A DNA stretch of 64,000 nt from Caenispirillum salinarum AK4 (GTDB lineage: Bacteria > Pseudomonadota > Alphaproteobacteria > Rhodospirillales > Rhodospirillaceae): contig NZ_ANHY01000004.1 of the NCBI RefSeq assembly GCF_000315795.1, positions 124,001 through 188,000 on the forward strand, read 5' to 3'. Positions 6,740 through 15,435 of the stretch are shown piece after piece. The notes under the pieces are model-generated. The model saw only the letters and a program-made list of their open reading frames with translations. It searched no databases and had not been told where the DNA came from. Within the stretch, counting starts at the first letter, position 1; each line of letters begins with the position of its first letter. The position numbers and the translations under genes were made by a program.

Positions 6740-8278
6740 ATGGCATCCCGCCACGATTTGCATGATCATGCCGTGCACCACGGCGCCTGCGGCTGCGGCC
6801 TCGGGCTGCCGCGCCTGAGCCGCCGCGCGGTGCTGGCGGGCGGCATGGCGGCGGTGGCCGCCGCCGGTCTGGCCGGCTGCGCCCAGAACCCCGCCACCGG
6901 CCGGTCCAGCTTCACGGGCTTTTCCGACATCTCCGACGACGTCGCCGTCGGCCGGCGCGAGCACCCCAAGCTGCTGGAAGCCTTCGGCGGCGCCTACGAG
7001 GACCGTCGCCTGCAGGCCTACGTGGACGGCATCCTGCGGCGCATGGTGCCCTATACGGAGTACCCGGACCTTCCGTACGAGATCACCATCGCCAACACGC
7101 CGATCGTCAACGCCTTCGCGCTGCCGGGCGGCAAGATCACGCTGACCCGCGGCCTGCTGGCCATGGCATCGAACGAGGCGGAGGTGGCCGGTGTGGTGGC
7201 GCACGAGATGGGCCACGTCACCGCCCGCCACTCGGCCGAGCGCCAGGGCGCGGGCATGGTGGCGCAGCTGGGCGCGGTGCTGCTGGGGGCGGTGACGGGA
7301 AGCTCCGAGATCGCCAACCTGGCCTCCTTCGGCGCCCAGGCCTACCTGCAGAGCTATTCCCGCGAGCAGGAGCTGGAAGCGGACATGCTGGGCGTGCGGT
7401 ACATGACGCGGGCCGGCTACGACCCCGACGCCATGACGACGTTCCTGGCCACGCTGGGCGATCAGGCGCGGCTGGACGCCCGCATGATGGGCCGCGATCC
7501 GGCGGCGGTGGACCAGTACAACATCATGGCGACCCACCCCCGCAGCGTGGAGCGCGTGCAGCAGGCCATGCAACTGGCCGAGGCCGCGCGCCCGGCCGAC
7601 CCGGTGGTGGCGCGCGAGGCCTACCTCAACACCATCAGCGGCATGCTGTTCGGCGACGACCCCGAGCAGGGGCTGGTGCTGGGGCAGCGCTTCGTTCATC
7701 CCGACTTGCGCTTCGCCTACGAGGTGCCGGACGGCTTCCGCCTGATGAACGCGCCCGACAAGGTGGTCGCCCAGCACCCCGAGGGCGCGGCCATCGTCAT
7801 GGACATGGGCGCCAGCCGCACCGATGATCCGGCCGACTACCTGCGCGGCTGGATGCGGGGCGCGCGCGTCATGAACCTGGAGCGCATCCGCGTGAACGGC
7901 CTGCCCGCCGCCACCGCCGCCCTGCAGGTGCAAAGCCGCCAGGGCCCCATGCGGGCGCAGGCGGTGGTGCTGCCGGCCGCCCAGCGTGGGCGCATGATCC
8001 GCTTCCTGTTCCTGGCCCCGCCCAATGCCTTCGGCCGGTTCGACGAGGGCTTCCGCCGCACCACCTACTCCATCCGCCACCTCAGCCCCGCCGAGGCCGC
8101 CGAGGTGGAGCCCCTGCGCCTGCTGGTGACCGAGGTGCGGCCGGGCGACACCGTGCGTGGCCTGTCCGCCGGCCTGCCCTACGGCCGCTGGAACGACGAG
8201 TGGTTCCGCCTGCTCAACGACATGCAGCTGAACGACGGCCTGCGGCCGGGGGACATGGTGAAGATCGTGGCGCGGTGA
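6740..8278 (+). CDS. M48-family zinc metalloprotease, Tat-exported lipoprotein with LysM-like tail
   Basis: Product of 512 aa. The N-terminus has a twin-arginine motif (SRRAVLA) followed by a lipobox (LAGC, Cys47), which predicts a folded lipoprotein anchored at the membrane. The zinc site is HEMGH (155-159) with the third ligand E213 in QELEADMLG. The C-terminal 50 residues (RPGDTVRGLSAGLPYG ... GLRPGDMVKIV) look like a LysM peptidoglycan-binding motif. This architecture resembles BepA/LoiP-type envelope quality-control proteases. A GGGAGGG site precedes ATG 6740. It stands alone on the plus strand. Confidence 0.88.
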   Translation: MASRHDLHDHAVHHGACGCGLGLPRLSRRAVLAGGMAAVAAAGLAGCAQNPATGRSSFTGFSDISDDVAVGRREHPKLLEAFGGAYEDRRLQAYVDGILRRMVPYTEYPDLPYEITIANTPIVNAFALPGGKITLTRGLLAMASNEAEVAGVVAHEMGHVTARHSAERQGAGMVAQLGAVLLGAVTGSSEIANLASFGAQAYLQSYSREQELEADMLGVRYMTRAGYDPDAMTTFLATLGDQARLDARMMGRDPAAVDQYNIMATHPRSVERVQQAMQLAEAARPADPVVAREAYLNTISGMLFGDDPEQGLVLGQRFVHPDLRFAYEVPDGFRLMNAPDKVVAQHPEGAAIVMDMGASRTDDPADYLRGWMRGARVMNLERIRVNGLPAATAALQVQSRQGPMRAQAVVLPAAQRGRMIRFLFLAPPNAFGRFDEGFRRTTYSIRHLSPAEAAEVEPLRLLVTEVRPGDTVRGLSAGLPYGRWNDEWFRLLNDMQLNDGLRPGDMVKIVAR

Positions 8279-8326
8279 GGGGTACGGGACGCCGTGCTCC
8301 GTGTTGATGGTGGAGATGAGAAACAG

Positions 8327-8519
8327 CAAGGCACCAAGGCGCCAAGGCTTTCCGGCTGCGCCGGAATGAAATGCGAGGGAGCCACGGGCTCCCTCGCGCT
8401 CCCTCGGTTCCTTTTCATTTCTCTTGCCGAAAAACGGGCAATAGGGGCTGACAGAAGAGTGATGGCGCGCCTGCGCGCGCTGTCTTGGTGTCTTGGTGGT
8501 TCCCCCAAACAACCACCAG
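8327..8519. repeat. intergenic inverted-repeat element with internal hairpins
   Basis: The gap after the M48 gene starts with a CAAGG-type repeat (CAAGGCACCAAGGCGCCAAG from 8327) and ends with its inverted counterpart (CTTGGTGTCTTGGTGGTT, 8484-8501). The right end carries a further TGGTGGTT / AACCACCA pair. Inside is a perfect 11-bp hairpin (8373-8383 / 8387-8397, loop ACG). It has no ORF. I recall similar CACCAAGGCGCCAAGG tracts from intergenic DNA of many bacteria. It looks like a non-autonomous dispersed element; a second copy is not present in this window. Confidence 0.5.
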
Positions 8520-8570
8520 CCAATGACGCCGCAGCACCTCAGCCAGCACCCCCGCCACCGGAGCAACGAA

Positions 8571-8602
8571 AAACGCCCCGAAGCCGAAGCCTCGGGGCGT
8601 TT
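8571..8602 (-). terminator. intrinsic terminator after the Bax-inhibitor-1 gene
   Basis: Perfect 11-bp stem AAACGCCCCGA (8571-8581) / TCGGGGCGTTT (8592-8602) with a 10-base loop. On the minus strand the stem is followed by TTTTTCG, about 40 bases downstream of the stop of the gene at 8641. It may also act on plus-strand transcripts. Confidence 0.8.
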
Positions 8603-8640
8603 CCTTTACCGTCCGACCGGCCCGGGGGCCGGGCGGGTCA

Positions 8641-9396
8641 TCAGCGGCGCTCGCCGAACAGGTGGAGCAGCATGATGAACAGGTTGATGAAGTCCAGGTA
8701 CAGCGCCAGGGCGCCCATGATGGCCTTCTTCGACGCGGTGCCCTCGTGCTCGCCCTCGATGTACATGTCCTTGATCTTCTGCGTGTCGTAGGCGGTCAGG
8801 CCCGCGAAGATCAGGACACCGGCGGCCGAGATGACGAACATCATCATCGGGCTCTGCAGGAAGATGTTGACCACCATGGCGATGATGAGGCCGATCAGGC
8901 CGATCATCAGGAACGAACCCATGGCCGTCAGGTCGCGCTTGGTGGTGTAGCCCCACAGGCTGAGGCCCGCGAAGGCGCCGGCGGCAATGAAGAACACCCG
9001 CGTGATCGACATGTCCGTGTAGGTCAGGAACAGGCCCGACATCCACACGCCGTTCAGCGCGGCATAGCCCCAGAACACCGCCTGGGCCGTGGCCGGCGAC
9101 ATCTTGCCGATGCGGAACGACATGAAGAACACCATGCCGATGGCCGCGAACATGGACACCCACAGCAGCAGGTTCGCCTGGAAGACGTCCGGCGCGACCT
9201 CAGCGTAGAAGATCGGGGCGAGGAGTCCGAAGGACGACTGCGGGTTGGACAGCATGGCGACGATGCCCGTCAGGGCGACGCCCGACGCCATGTAGTTGTA
9301 GACCTTCAGCATGTAGCTGCGCAGGCCCTGGTCGATATCGGCCCGCGCCTCGGCACCTGTGCGGGCGCCGTAAGAGCGTTCGGGGTTGAGCGCCAT
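8641..9396 (-). CDS. Bax inhibitor-1 / YccA family membrane protein
   Basis: Product of 251 aa with about seven hydrophobic helices and the family signature near the C-terminus (AGLTAYDTQKIKDMY, then ALALYLDFINLFIMLLHLFG), including the conserved aspartates thought to form the pH-sensing pair in BI-1 channels. Bacterial members (YccA, YbhL) are inner-membrane proteins; YccA modulates FtsH. I chose ATG 9396 because the AGAGGA site lies six bases upstream; the ATG at 9402 abuts that site. Transcribed alone from a good promoter and closed by a terminator. Confidence 0.9.
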   Translation of the reverse strand: MALNPERSYGARTGAEARADIDQGLRSYMLKVYNYMASGVALTGIVAMLSNPQSSFGLLAPIFYAEVAPDVFQANLLLWVSMFAAIGMVFFMSFRIGKMSPATAQAVFWGYAALNGVWMSGLFLTYTDMSITRVFFIAAGAFAGLSLWGYTTKRDLTAMGSFLMIGLIGLIIAMVVNIFLQSPMMMFVISAAGVLIFAGLTAYDTQKIKDMYIEGEHEGTASKKAIMGALALYLDFINLFIMLLHLFGERR

Positions 9397-9430
9397 GGTC
9401 ATTCCTCTAATGGCAGAAAACCGTTATCGG

Positions 9431-9460
9431 GTAATATGGCAGGGTTACGCGCAGGATCAA
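9431..9460 (-). promoter_or_regulatory. promoter of the Bax-inhibitor-1 gene
   Basis: On the minus strand, TTGATC (9460-9455) and TATTAC (9436-9431) are 18 bases apart, about 35 bases upstream of the start codon, in a locally AT-rich stretch. Confidence 0.6.
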
Positions 9461-9516
9461 GCGCCGCCGATGCGGAATCCGACGGCGGTCCGTGACACCT
9501 TCAAGAATGGCCCGCC

Positions 9517-10026
9517 TTACTTCGGGTTGCGGCCCTGGCGCGCGAGCGGCTCGTTGGGCTTGAGTTCGGCATCCCAGGGGAACAGCAGCCACACGTCCTG
9601 CTTCACCGGCACGGCGAAGGTGTGGGCCTCGTCCTGGCCGGCGGGCTTGGCGTAGACGGTCGCCAGGTGCGCCTTGGGCAGCAGGTCCTTGACCACGCGG
9701 GCGGTGACGCCGCTGTCGACCAGGTCGTCGACGATCAGCCAGCCTTCGCCGTCGCCCACCATGTCGTCAGGCTTCTTCACGACGCGCGGTTCGCCGCGCA
9801 CGCGGTCGTCATAGGTGACGACGCCGACCGTGTCGATCAGCCGCACGTCCAGCTCGCGCGCCAGGATGGACGCGGGGATCAGGCCGCCGCGGGTGATGGC
9901 GACGATGCCCTTCAGCGGGCCCAGGTCGGCCTCCACCAGCTTGTGCGCCAGCGCGCGGGTGTCGCGGTGGAAAAGTTCCCATGCGATGGGAATGTAGACG
10001 TTCGCGGTGTAGTCGCCGTCGGTCAT
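9517..10026 (-). CDS. gpt: xanthine(-guanine) phosphoribosyltransferase
   Basis: Product of 169 aa, close to XGPRT length. The PRPP-binding loop is GWLIVDDLVDSGVTARV, preceded by the pyrophosphate loop region AITRGGLIPASILA. The C-terminal FPWDAELKPNEP resembles the base-binding end of Gpt. It would salvage xanthine and guanine to their nucleotides at the inner membrane or cytosol. The start ATG 10026 matches family length. A separate hypoxanthine enzyme gene (hpt) lies at 62475-63059. Confidence 0.87.
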   Translation of the reverse strand: MTDGDYTANVYIPIAWELFHRDTRALAHKLVEADLGPLKGIVAITRGGLIPASILARELDVRLIDTVGVVTYDDRVRGEPRVVKKPDDMVGDGEGWLIVDDLVDSGVTARVVKDLLPKAHLATVYAKPAGQDEAHTFAVPVKQDVWLLFPWDAELKPNEPLARQGRNPK

Positions 10027-10084
10027 GAGGGTTGGTCCTGCGCGATAGGGAATCCGGGGCGGTCGGAGAAATTTGGGCGCGAGG

Positions 10085-10112
10085 TTTATACCGAACGCCC
10101 ACCCTTGGGCAA
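10085..10112 (-). promoter_or_regulatory. promoter of gpt
   Basis: Minus-strand TTGCCC (10112-10107), 16-base spacer, TATAAA (10090-10085), about 60 bases before the gpt ATG. The spacing and the near-perfect -10 make this one of the best promoters in the window. Confidence 0.65.
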
Positions 10113-10244
10113 GGCGAATGGCACCCACGTTGCCCGCGCCCGTGCCCGCGCAAGGGGCCGGATGGCGGATTCGACCGTATAAGGTCTTTACCCGACAAGG
10201 TTCTTTCTCAAGAATGGCGCCAGCCTCATGAGACCGGACGACGC

Positions 10245-11843
10245 ATGATACACACCACCTACGCGCGACGGGGCATGGTGACCGCGCCCCACGCCCTGGC
10301 GGCCCAGGCGGGCGCCGCCGTGCTGCGCGACGGCGGCAACGCCGTGGAAGCCATGATTGCCGCCGCCGCGACCTGCGCGGTGGTCTACCCCCACATGAAC
10401 GGCCTGGGCGGGGACGGCTTCTGGCTGATCTCGGAACCCGGGCGCCCCGTCGTCTCCATCGACGGCAGCGGCGCCGCCGGCCGGCATGCCATGCCCGAGA
10501 CCTACCATGCGCAAGGCCTGACGGCGGTGCCGGGCACCGGCCCGCTGGCGGCGGCCACGGTCGCGGGTACCGTCTCGGGGTGGCAGTCGGCCCTGGACGT
10601 CTCCGCCCGCTGGGAAGGCCGCATGAGCCTGGAGCGCCTGGTGGAGGACGCGGTGTGGCACGCGCGCGAGGGCGTGCCGGTCTCCAGCGCCCATCACCGC
10701 GCGCTGCTGCGCCGGGCCGACGCGCTGCGAGACCATCCGGGTTTTGCCGCCCATTACCTGAACGCCGACGGCTCCATTCCCGCCGAGGGCAGCCTGCACA
10801 GGAACCCCGCCCTGGCGCACACGCTTGAAGGCCTGGCGCGTGACGGGCTGGACGACTTCTACCGCGGCGCCATCGGGCGGGCGCTGACCGCCGACCTGAC
10901 GGCCGCCGGAACACCGCTGACGGCCGACGACCTGGCGCGCCACCGCAGCATCCGCCGCCGGCCCCTGTCCATGGGGCTGGAGGGCTGCACGGTCTACAAC
11001 ACGCCGCCGCCCACCCAGGGCCTGACGTCGCTCATGATCCTCGGCCTGTTCGAGCGCCTGAACGTGGGACCGGATCAGGCGGAGCGCTTCGCCCATATCC
11101 ACGGCATCGTCGAGGCCACCAAGCTGGCCTTCCGGGTGCGCAACACGCATGTGGCCGACCCGCACGCCATGCAGGTGCACGCCACCACCTTCCTGGCCGA
11201 CCACCTGCTGGACCGCCTGGCGGCCGAGATCATGCCGCGCCAGGCCATACCCTGGCCGCTGCCGGCGTCGCCCGGCGATACGGTCTGGATGGGCTGCGTC
11301 GACGGCGAGGGCCGGGCGGTCAGCTTCATCCAGAGCCTCTACCACGCCTTCGGCTCGGGCGTGGTGCTGCCGGAGACGGGGCTTCTGTGGCACAACCGGG
11401 GCATCGCCTACGATTTCGACCCCGACAGCCCGCGCGTCATGAAGCCGGGCCGCAAGCCCTTCCACACCCTGTCGCCGGCGCTGGCGCGCTTCCGCGACGG
11501 CCGGGTGATGGTCTACGGCACCATGGGCGGCGACGGCCAGCCGCAGACGCAGGCGGCCCTCTTCACCCGCTACGCCCGCTTCGGAACGGGGCTGCAGGCG
11601 GCCGTTACCGCCCCGCGCTGGGCGCTCGGCCGCTCCTACGAAGGCGAGAGCCATGACCTGAAGGTGGAGAGCCGCATGGACCCCGCCCTCGTCGCAGCAC
11701 TGGAGGCCGCCGGCCACACGGTTGCGCGGGTCGGCGACTTCGACGACCTGATGGGCCATGCCGGCGCTCTGGTGCTGCGGCCCGACGGCGTCATCGAGGG
11801 CGCGGCCGACCCGCGCGGCGACGGCGGCGTCGCGGGCTTCTGA
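10245..11843 (+). CDS. gamma-glutamyltransferase-family protein (Ntn hydrolase), copy 1
   Basis: Product of 532 aa. It shows the family start (MVTAPHALAAQAGAAVLRDG), LGGDGFWL, the TPPPTQGLTSLMILGL motif, and the autoprocessing site in PGDTVWMGCVDGEG, where the Thr would be the N-terminal nucleophile of the small subunit. FGSGVVLPETGLLWHNRG follows. There is no signal peptide, unlike E. coli Ggt, so a cytosolic role on gamma-glutamyl or related amides is likely; the substrate is unknown. The start ATG 10245 fits. A paralogue lies at 27789-29351. The ModE-like gene follows 19 bases later. Confidence 0.85.
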   Translation: MIHTTYARRGMVTAPHALAAQAGAAVLRDGGNAVEAMIAAAATCAVVYPHMNGLGGDGFWLISEPGRPVVSIDGSGAAGRHAMPETYHAQGLTAVPGTGPLAAATVAGTVSGWQSALDVSARWEGRMSLERLVEDAVWHAREGVPVSSAHHRALLRRADALRDHPGFAAHYLNADGSIPAEGSLHRNPALAHTLEGLARDGLDDFYRGAIGRALTADLTAAGTPLTADDLARHRSIRRRPLSMGLEGCTVYNTPPPTQGLTSLMILGLFERLNVGPDQAERFAHIHGIVEATKLAFRVRNTHVADPHAMQVHATTFLADHLLDRLAAEIMPRQAIPWPLPASPGDTVWMGCVDGEGRAVSFIQSLYHAFGSGVVLPETGLLWHNRGIAYDFDPDSPRVMKPGRKPFHTLSPALARFRDGRVMVYGTMGGDGQPQTQAALFTRYARFGTGLQAAVTAPRWALGRSYEGESHDLKVESRMDPALVAALEAAGHTVARVGDFDDLMGHAGALVLRPDGVIEGAADPRGDGGVAGF

Positions 11844-11862
11844 CCGAGGGAGGCGCGTCCCC

Positions 11863-12252
11863 ATGACCGACCAGCCCGGTTCCGAAACCCTGCGCATGCG
11901 CCTGCGCTTCAAGCGCGGCGCGCAGCTGGTGCTGGGGCCGGGCCGCATGGACCTGCTGGCGCTCATCGACGAGCTGGGGTCCATCTCGGCGGCGGCGCGG
12001 CGCATGGGCATGAGCTACCGCCGCGCCTGGCTGCTGGTCGACGAGACCAACCGCCACTTCGCCGCGCCGCTGGTCGAGTCGGCCACCGGCGGCCAGAAGG
12101 GCGGCGGAGCCCATCTGACGGATGCGGGGCGCGAGGTTCTGGCCCTCTATCGGGACATGGAGGACCGCGCCTCGGCGGCGGTGGAGCCCGACCTGGAGCG
12201 CCTGCGCCGGCTGCTCGCCGCGGACGGGGTCGAGGGACAGGGCAGGGCCTAG
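11863..12252 (+). CDS. ModE-like winged-helix regulator without molybdate-binding domains
   Basis: Product of 129 aa that corresponds to the N-terminal DNA-binding domain of ModE: GSISAAARRMGMSYRRAW is the helix-turn-helix and ATGGQKGGGAHLT the wing. The TOBE/Mop domains that bind molybdate in full-length ModE are missing. One-domain ModE-like proteins occur in many alphaproteobacteria. A GGGAGG site lies upstream of ATG 11863. The only molybdate genes in the window, modABC, carry a ModE-type box (44563-44588), so this protein is a candidate to bind it; that link is inference. Probably co-transcribed with the GGT-like gene. Confidence 0.85.
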   Translation: MTDQPGSETLRMRLRFKRGAQLVLGPGRMDLLALIDELGSISAAARRMGMSYRRAWLLVDETNRHFAAPLVESATGGQKGGGAHLTDAGREVLALYRDMEDRASAAVEPDLERLRRLLAADGVEGQGRA

Positions 12253-13208
12253 GACGCCCCGCGCCGCCGGCGGCGCGGCAGCCGCGCGCCGCTTGCCAGG
12301 AACACGCCCAGCGACACGGCGACGATTCCCGCCATGTCGCCCGGCGTCGGCCATTCGCCCAGGACCGGGATGCCCAGCAGCGACACCAGCACCGGCACCA
12401 GCGCCCCGAACACCGCCGCGCGGGCCGCCCCCAGCATGGCGACGGCGCGGCTGAAGCAGAACAGCGCCGCCACCGCCGACATCACCCCCTGGTAGAAGGC
12501 CTGCATCAAAACCTCCCACACCGGCGCGGTGGGAATGCCCTGGGGCGGCAGGGCCAGGTAGAGCGGCGTGAACAGGACGCCGGAGACGACGCAGACCACC
12601 GCCACCGCCTCCAGCGGCGGCAGGGCGGCCCGGCGCATGCAGACCGTGAAGGTGGCCCACATCACCGCGCCGCACAGGAACACCGCATGGCCCGCCGTCT
12701 CCTGCGGCCAGCCGGTCAGGATGCCGAGGCCGCCGATGGTCAGGGCGCCGGCAACGATCAGCACCAGCCCCAGTCGGGCGCGGCGGGCGATCACCTCGCC
12801 CAGGAACAGGGCGGAAAGAAGCGCCGTGAACAGCGGCAGCGTGCCGGGCACCAGCGCGCCGGCATGGGCCGCCGGGGCCATGGTCAGGCCGAAGCCCAGC
12901 ACCATGGAGTACGGCGCGCCGGCTCCCATCACCATGCCCGCCAGAAGCGGCCAGGGCACGGCGGCGACGCGGTGCCGCGCCCGCCACAGGACCGGCACCA
13001 GGATCAGGCCGGCGACGCCGAATCGCAGGACGGTCAGGTCGGCGGCCGTCAGCGTGGTGGTGACGCCCAGCCGCGTGATCGCCATCCATCCCGCCCAGAT
13101 CAGGGCCGCACCGATTCCCCACAGGCTGCCCACCAGCACATGCCGCGCCGACGGTTCGGCGGCGGCGGGTGACGAGGCGGCGGGAGCGGCGGCGGGCGAC
13201 TGTCTCAT
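12249..13208 (-). CDS. EamA-family (DMT) transporter
   Basis: Product of 319 aa with ten hydrophobic segments in two EamA repeats (about residues 24-155 and 170-305), each opening with the GxxxAxxW-type pattern (SLWGIGAALIWAGWMAIT; HAVFLCGAVMWATFTVCM). It ends in a basic tail, RLPRRRRRGAS. This is an inner-membrane exporter or importer of small metabolites with unknown substrate. ATG 13208 gives the usual short cytosolic N-terminus, here Ala/Pro-rich. The 3' end overlaps the converging ModE-like gene by four bases, and the gene is divergent from the Crp/Fnr regulator. Confidence 0.86.
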   Translation of the reverse strand: MRQSPAAAPAASSPAAAEPSARHVLVGSLWGIGAALIWAGWMAITRLGVTTTLTAADLTVLRFGVAGLILVPVLWRARHRVAAVPWPLLAGMVMGAGAPYSMVLGFGLTMAPAAHAGALVPGTLPLFTALLSALFLGEVIARRARLGLVLIVAGALTIGGLGILTGWPQETAGHAVFLCGAVMWATFTVCMRRAALPPLEAVAVVCVVSGVLFTPLYLALPPQGIPTAPVWEVLMQAFYQGVMSAVAALFCFSRAVAMLGAARAAVFGALVPVLVSLLGIPVLGEWPTPGDMAGIVAVSLGVFLASGARLPRRRRRGAS

Positions 13209-13309
13209 GCCGCCACAGTGGCGCCTTGGCTCGGGCGCGAACAGGCCCACTTAAGGATGGACGCATCTTCCGCTTTCCCCGAGGCATCCGGCGCGGCACA
13301 CTGCGCTCC

Positions 13310-13993
13310 ATGACACAGGACACCGAAACGGCGCTGGCCGCCATCCGCACCGCCTTCCCCGAGCTTGCCGCCATCGACGGCGAGGGCCTGCGCGTGTTCC
13401 GTGACGCCCTGCGGGTGATGGAGGTGCCGCCGGGCACCGTGCTGTTCTCGGAAGGGTCGGAGTGCCAGGCCTATGTCCTGGTGCTCGACGGGTCGGTGCG
13501 GGTGCAGAAGATTTCCGAATCGGGGCGCGAGATCGTCCTCTACCGGGTGGAGCGCGGCCAGACCTGCGTGCTGACGACGGCCTGCCTGATGACGTCGGCC
13601 GAGTACGGCGCGGAAGGCGTGGCCGAGACGCCGGTGAAGGCCGCCGTGCTGTCGGCCGCCGCCTTCCAGGCGCTGCTGGACGCCAGCCCGGCCTTCCGCC
13701 GCTTCGTCTTCACCGTCTACGCCGGGCGCATCGCCGACCTGCTCATGCTGATCGAGGAAGTGGCCTTCGGGCGGGTCGACATGCGCCTGGCCCAGGCCCT
13801 GCGCGCCCACGCCCGCCGCGACGGCCACGCCACCGTGACCACCACGCACCAGGCGCTCGCCACCGAACTGGGCACGGCGCGCGAGGTGGTCAGCCGCCAG
13901 CTCAAGGAATTCGAACGGCGCGGCTGGGTCGCCCTGTCGCGCGGCCGCATCGAGATCCGCGACGACGCGGCGCTGAGGGCGCTGGGCACCTGA
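13310..13993 (+). CDS. Crp/Fnr-family transcriptional regulator
   Basis: Product of 227 aa: a cyclic-nucleotide-binding-like beta barrel (about 30-125: GTVLFSEGSECQAYVLVLDGSVRV), a dimer helix, and a C-terminal helix-turn-helix (TTHQALATELGTAREVVSRQLKEF). The phosphate-binding Arg-Ser of true CRP is replaced (GQTCVLTTACLM), and the four cysteines of FNR are absent, so the ligand is unknown. The TCVLTTACLM stretch is typical of the group of Crp-like proteins seen with sulfur, heavy-metal or redox genes. Divergent from the EamA transporter, which it may control. Confidence 0.87.
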   Translation: MTQDTETALAAIRTAFPELAAIDGEGLRVFRDALRVMEVPPGTVLFSEGSECQAYVLVLDGSVRVQKISESGREIVLYRVERGQTCVLTTACLMTSAEYGAEGVAETPVKAAVLSAAAFQALLDASPAFRRFVFTVYAGRIADLLMLIEEVAFGRVDMRLAQALRAHARRDGHATVTTTHQALATELGTAREVVSRQLKEFERRGWVALSRGRIEIRDDAALRALGT

Positions 13994-14024
13994 CGGGCGG
14001 CCGCGTCACCTTCCGCCCGGCATG

Positions 14025-14057
14025 AAAAAGCCCCCGGTCCGCAACCCGGGGGCTTTT
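14025..14057. terminator. bidirectional terminator between the Crp/Fnr gene and phaA
   Basis: Stem AAAAAGCCCCCGG (14025-14037) / CCGGGGGCTTTT (14046-14057) with an 8-base loop, A-rich on one side and T-rich on the other, between two converging genes. Likely ends both transcripts. Confidence 0.85.
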
Positions 14058-14092
14058 CCTTTGAGGTCGCCGTTGCCGGCGCCGGGGCGCGC

Positions 14093-15265
<1,173 letters not shown>

Positions 15266-15435
15266 GACGATTTCTCCCTGAGTCCAACCCTTGCCGGTTG
15301 CCGCGCGCCCTCGGTCGTCCCGGCCGCTGCCTCCGGCCTACCCGGAAAGGCGGCGGCATGATACCGGCACGAACCGGCGCGGGCAAACGCTCTTTCGCGC
15401 TGCAACATGAGCATCACATGCGCCCCCACGGCGCG

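Noticed and set aside
6539-8566. Minus-strand frame opposite the M48 protease
   Set aside because: Antisense shadow of a strong CDS with low-complexity protein.
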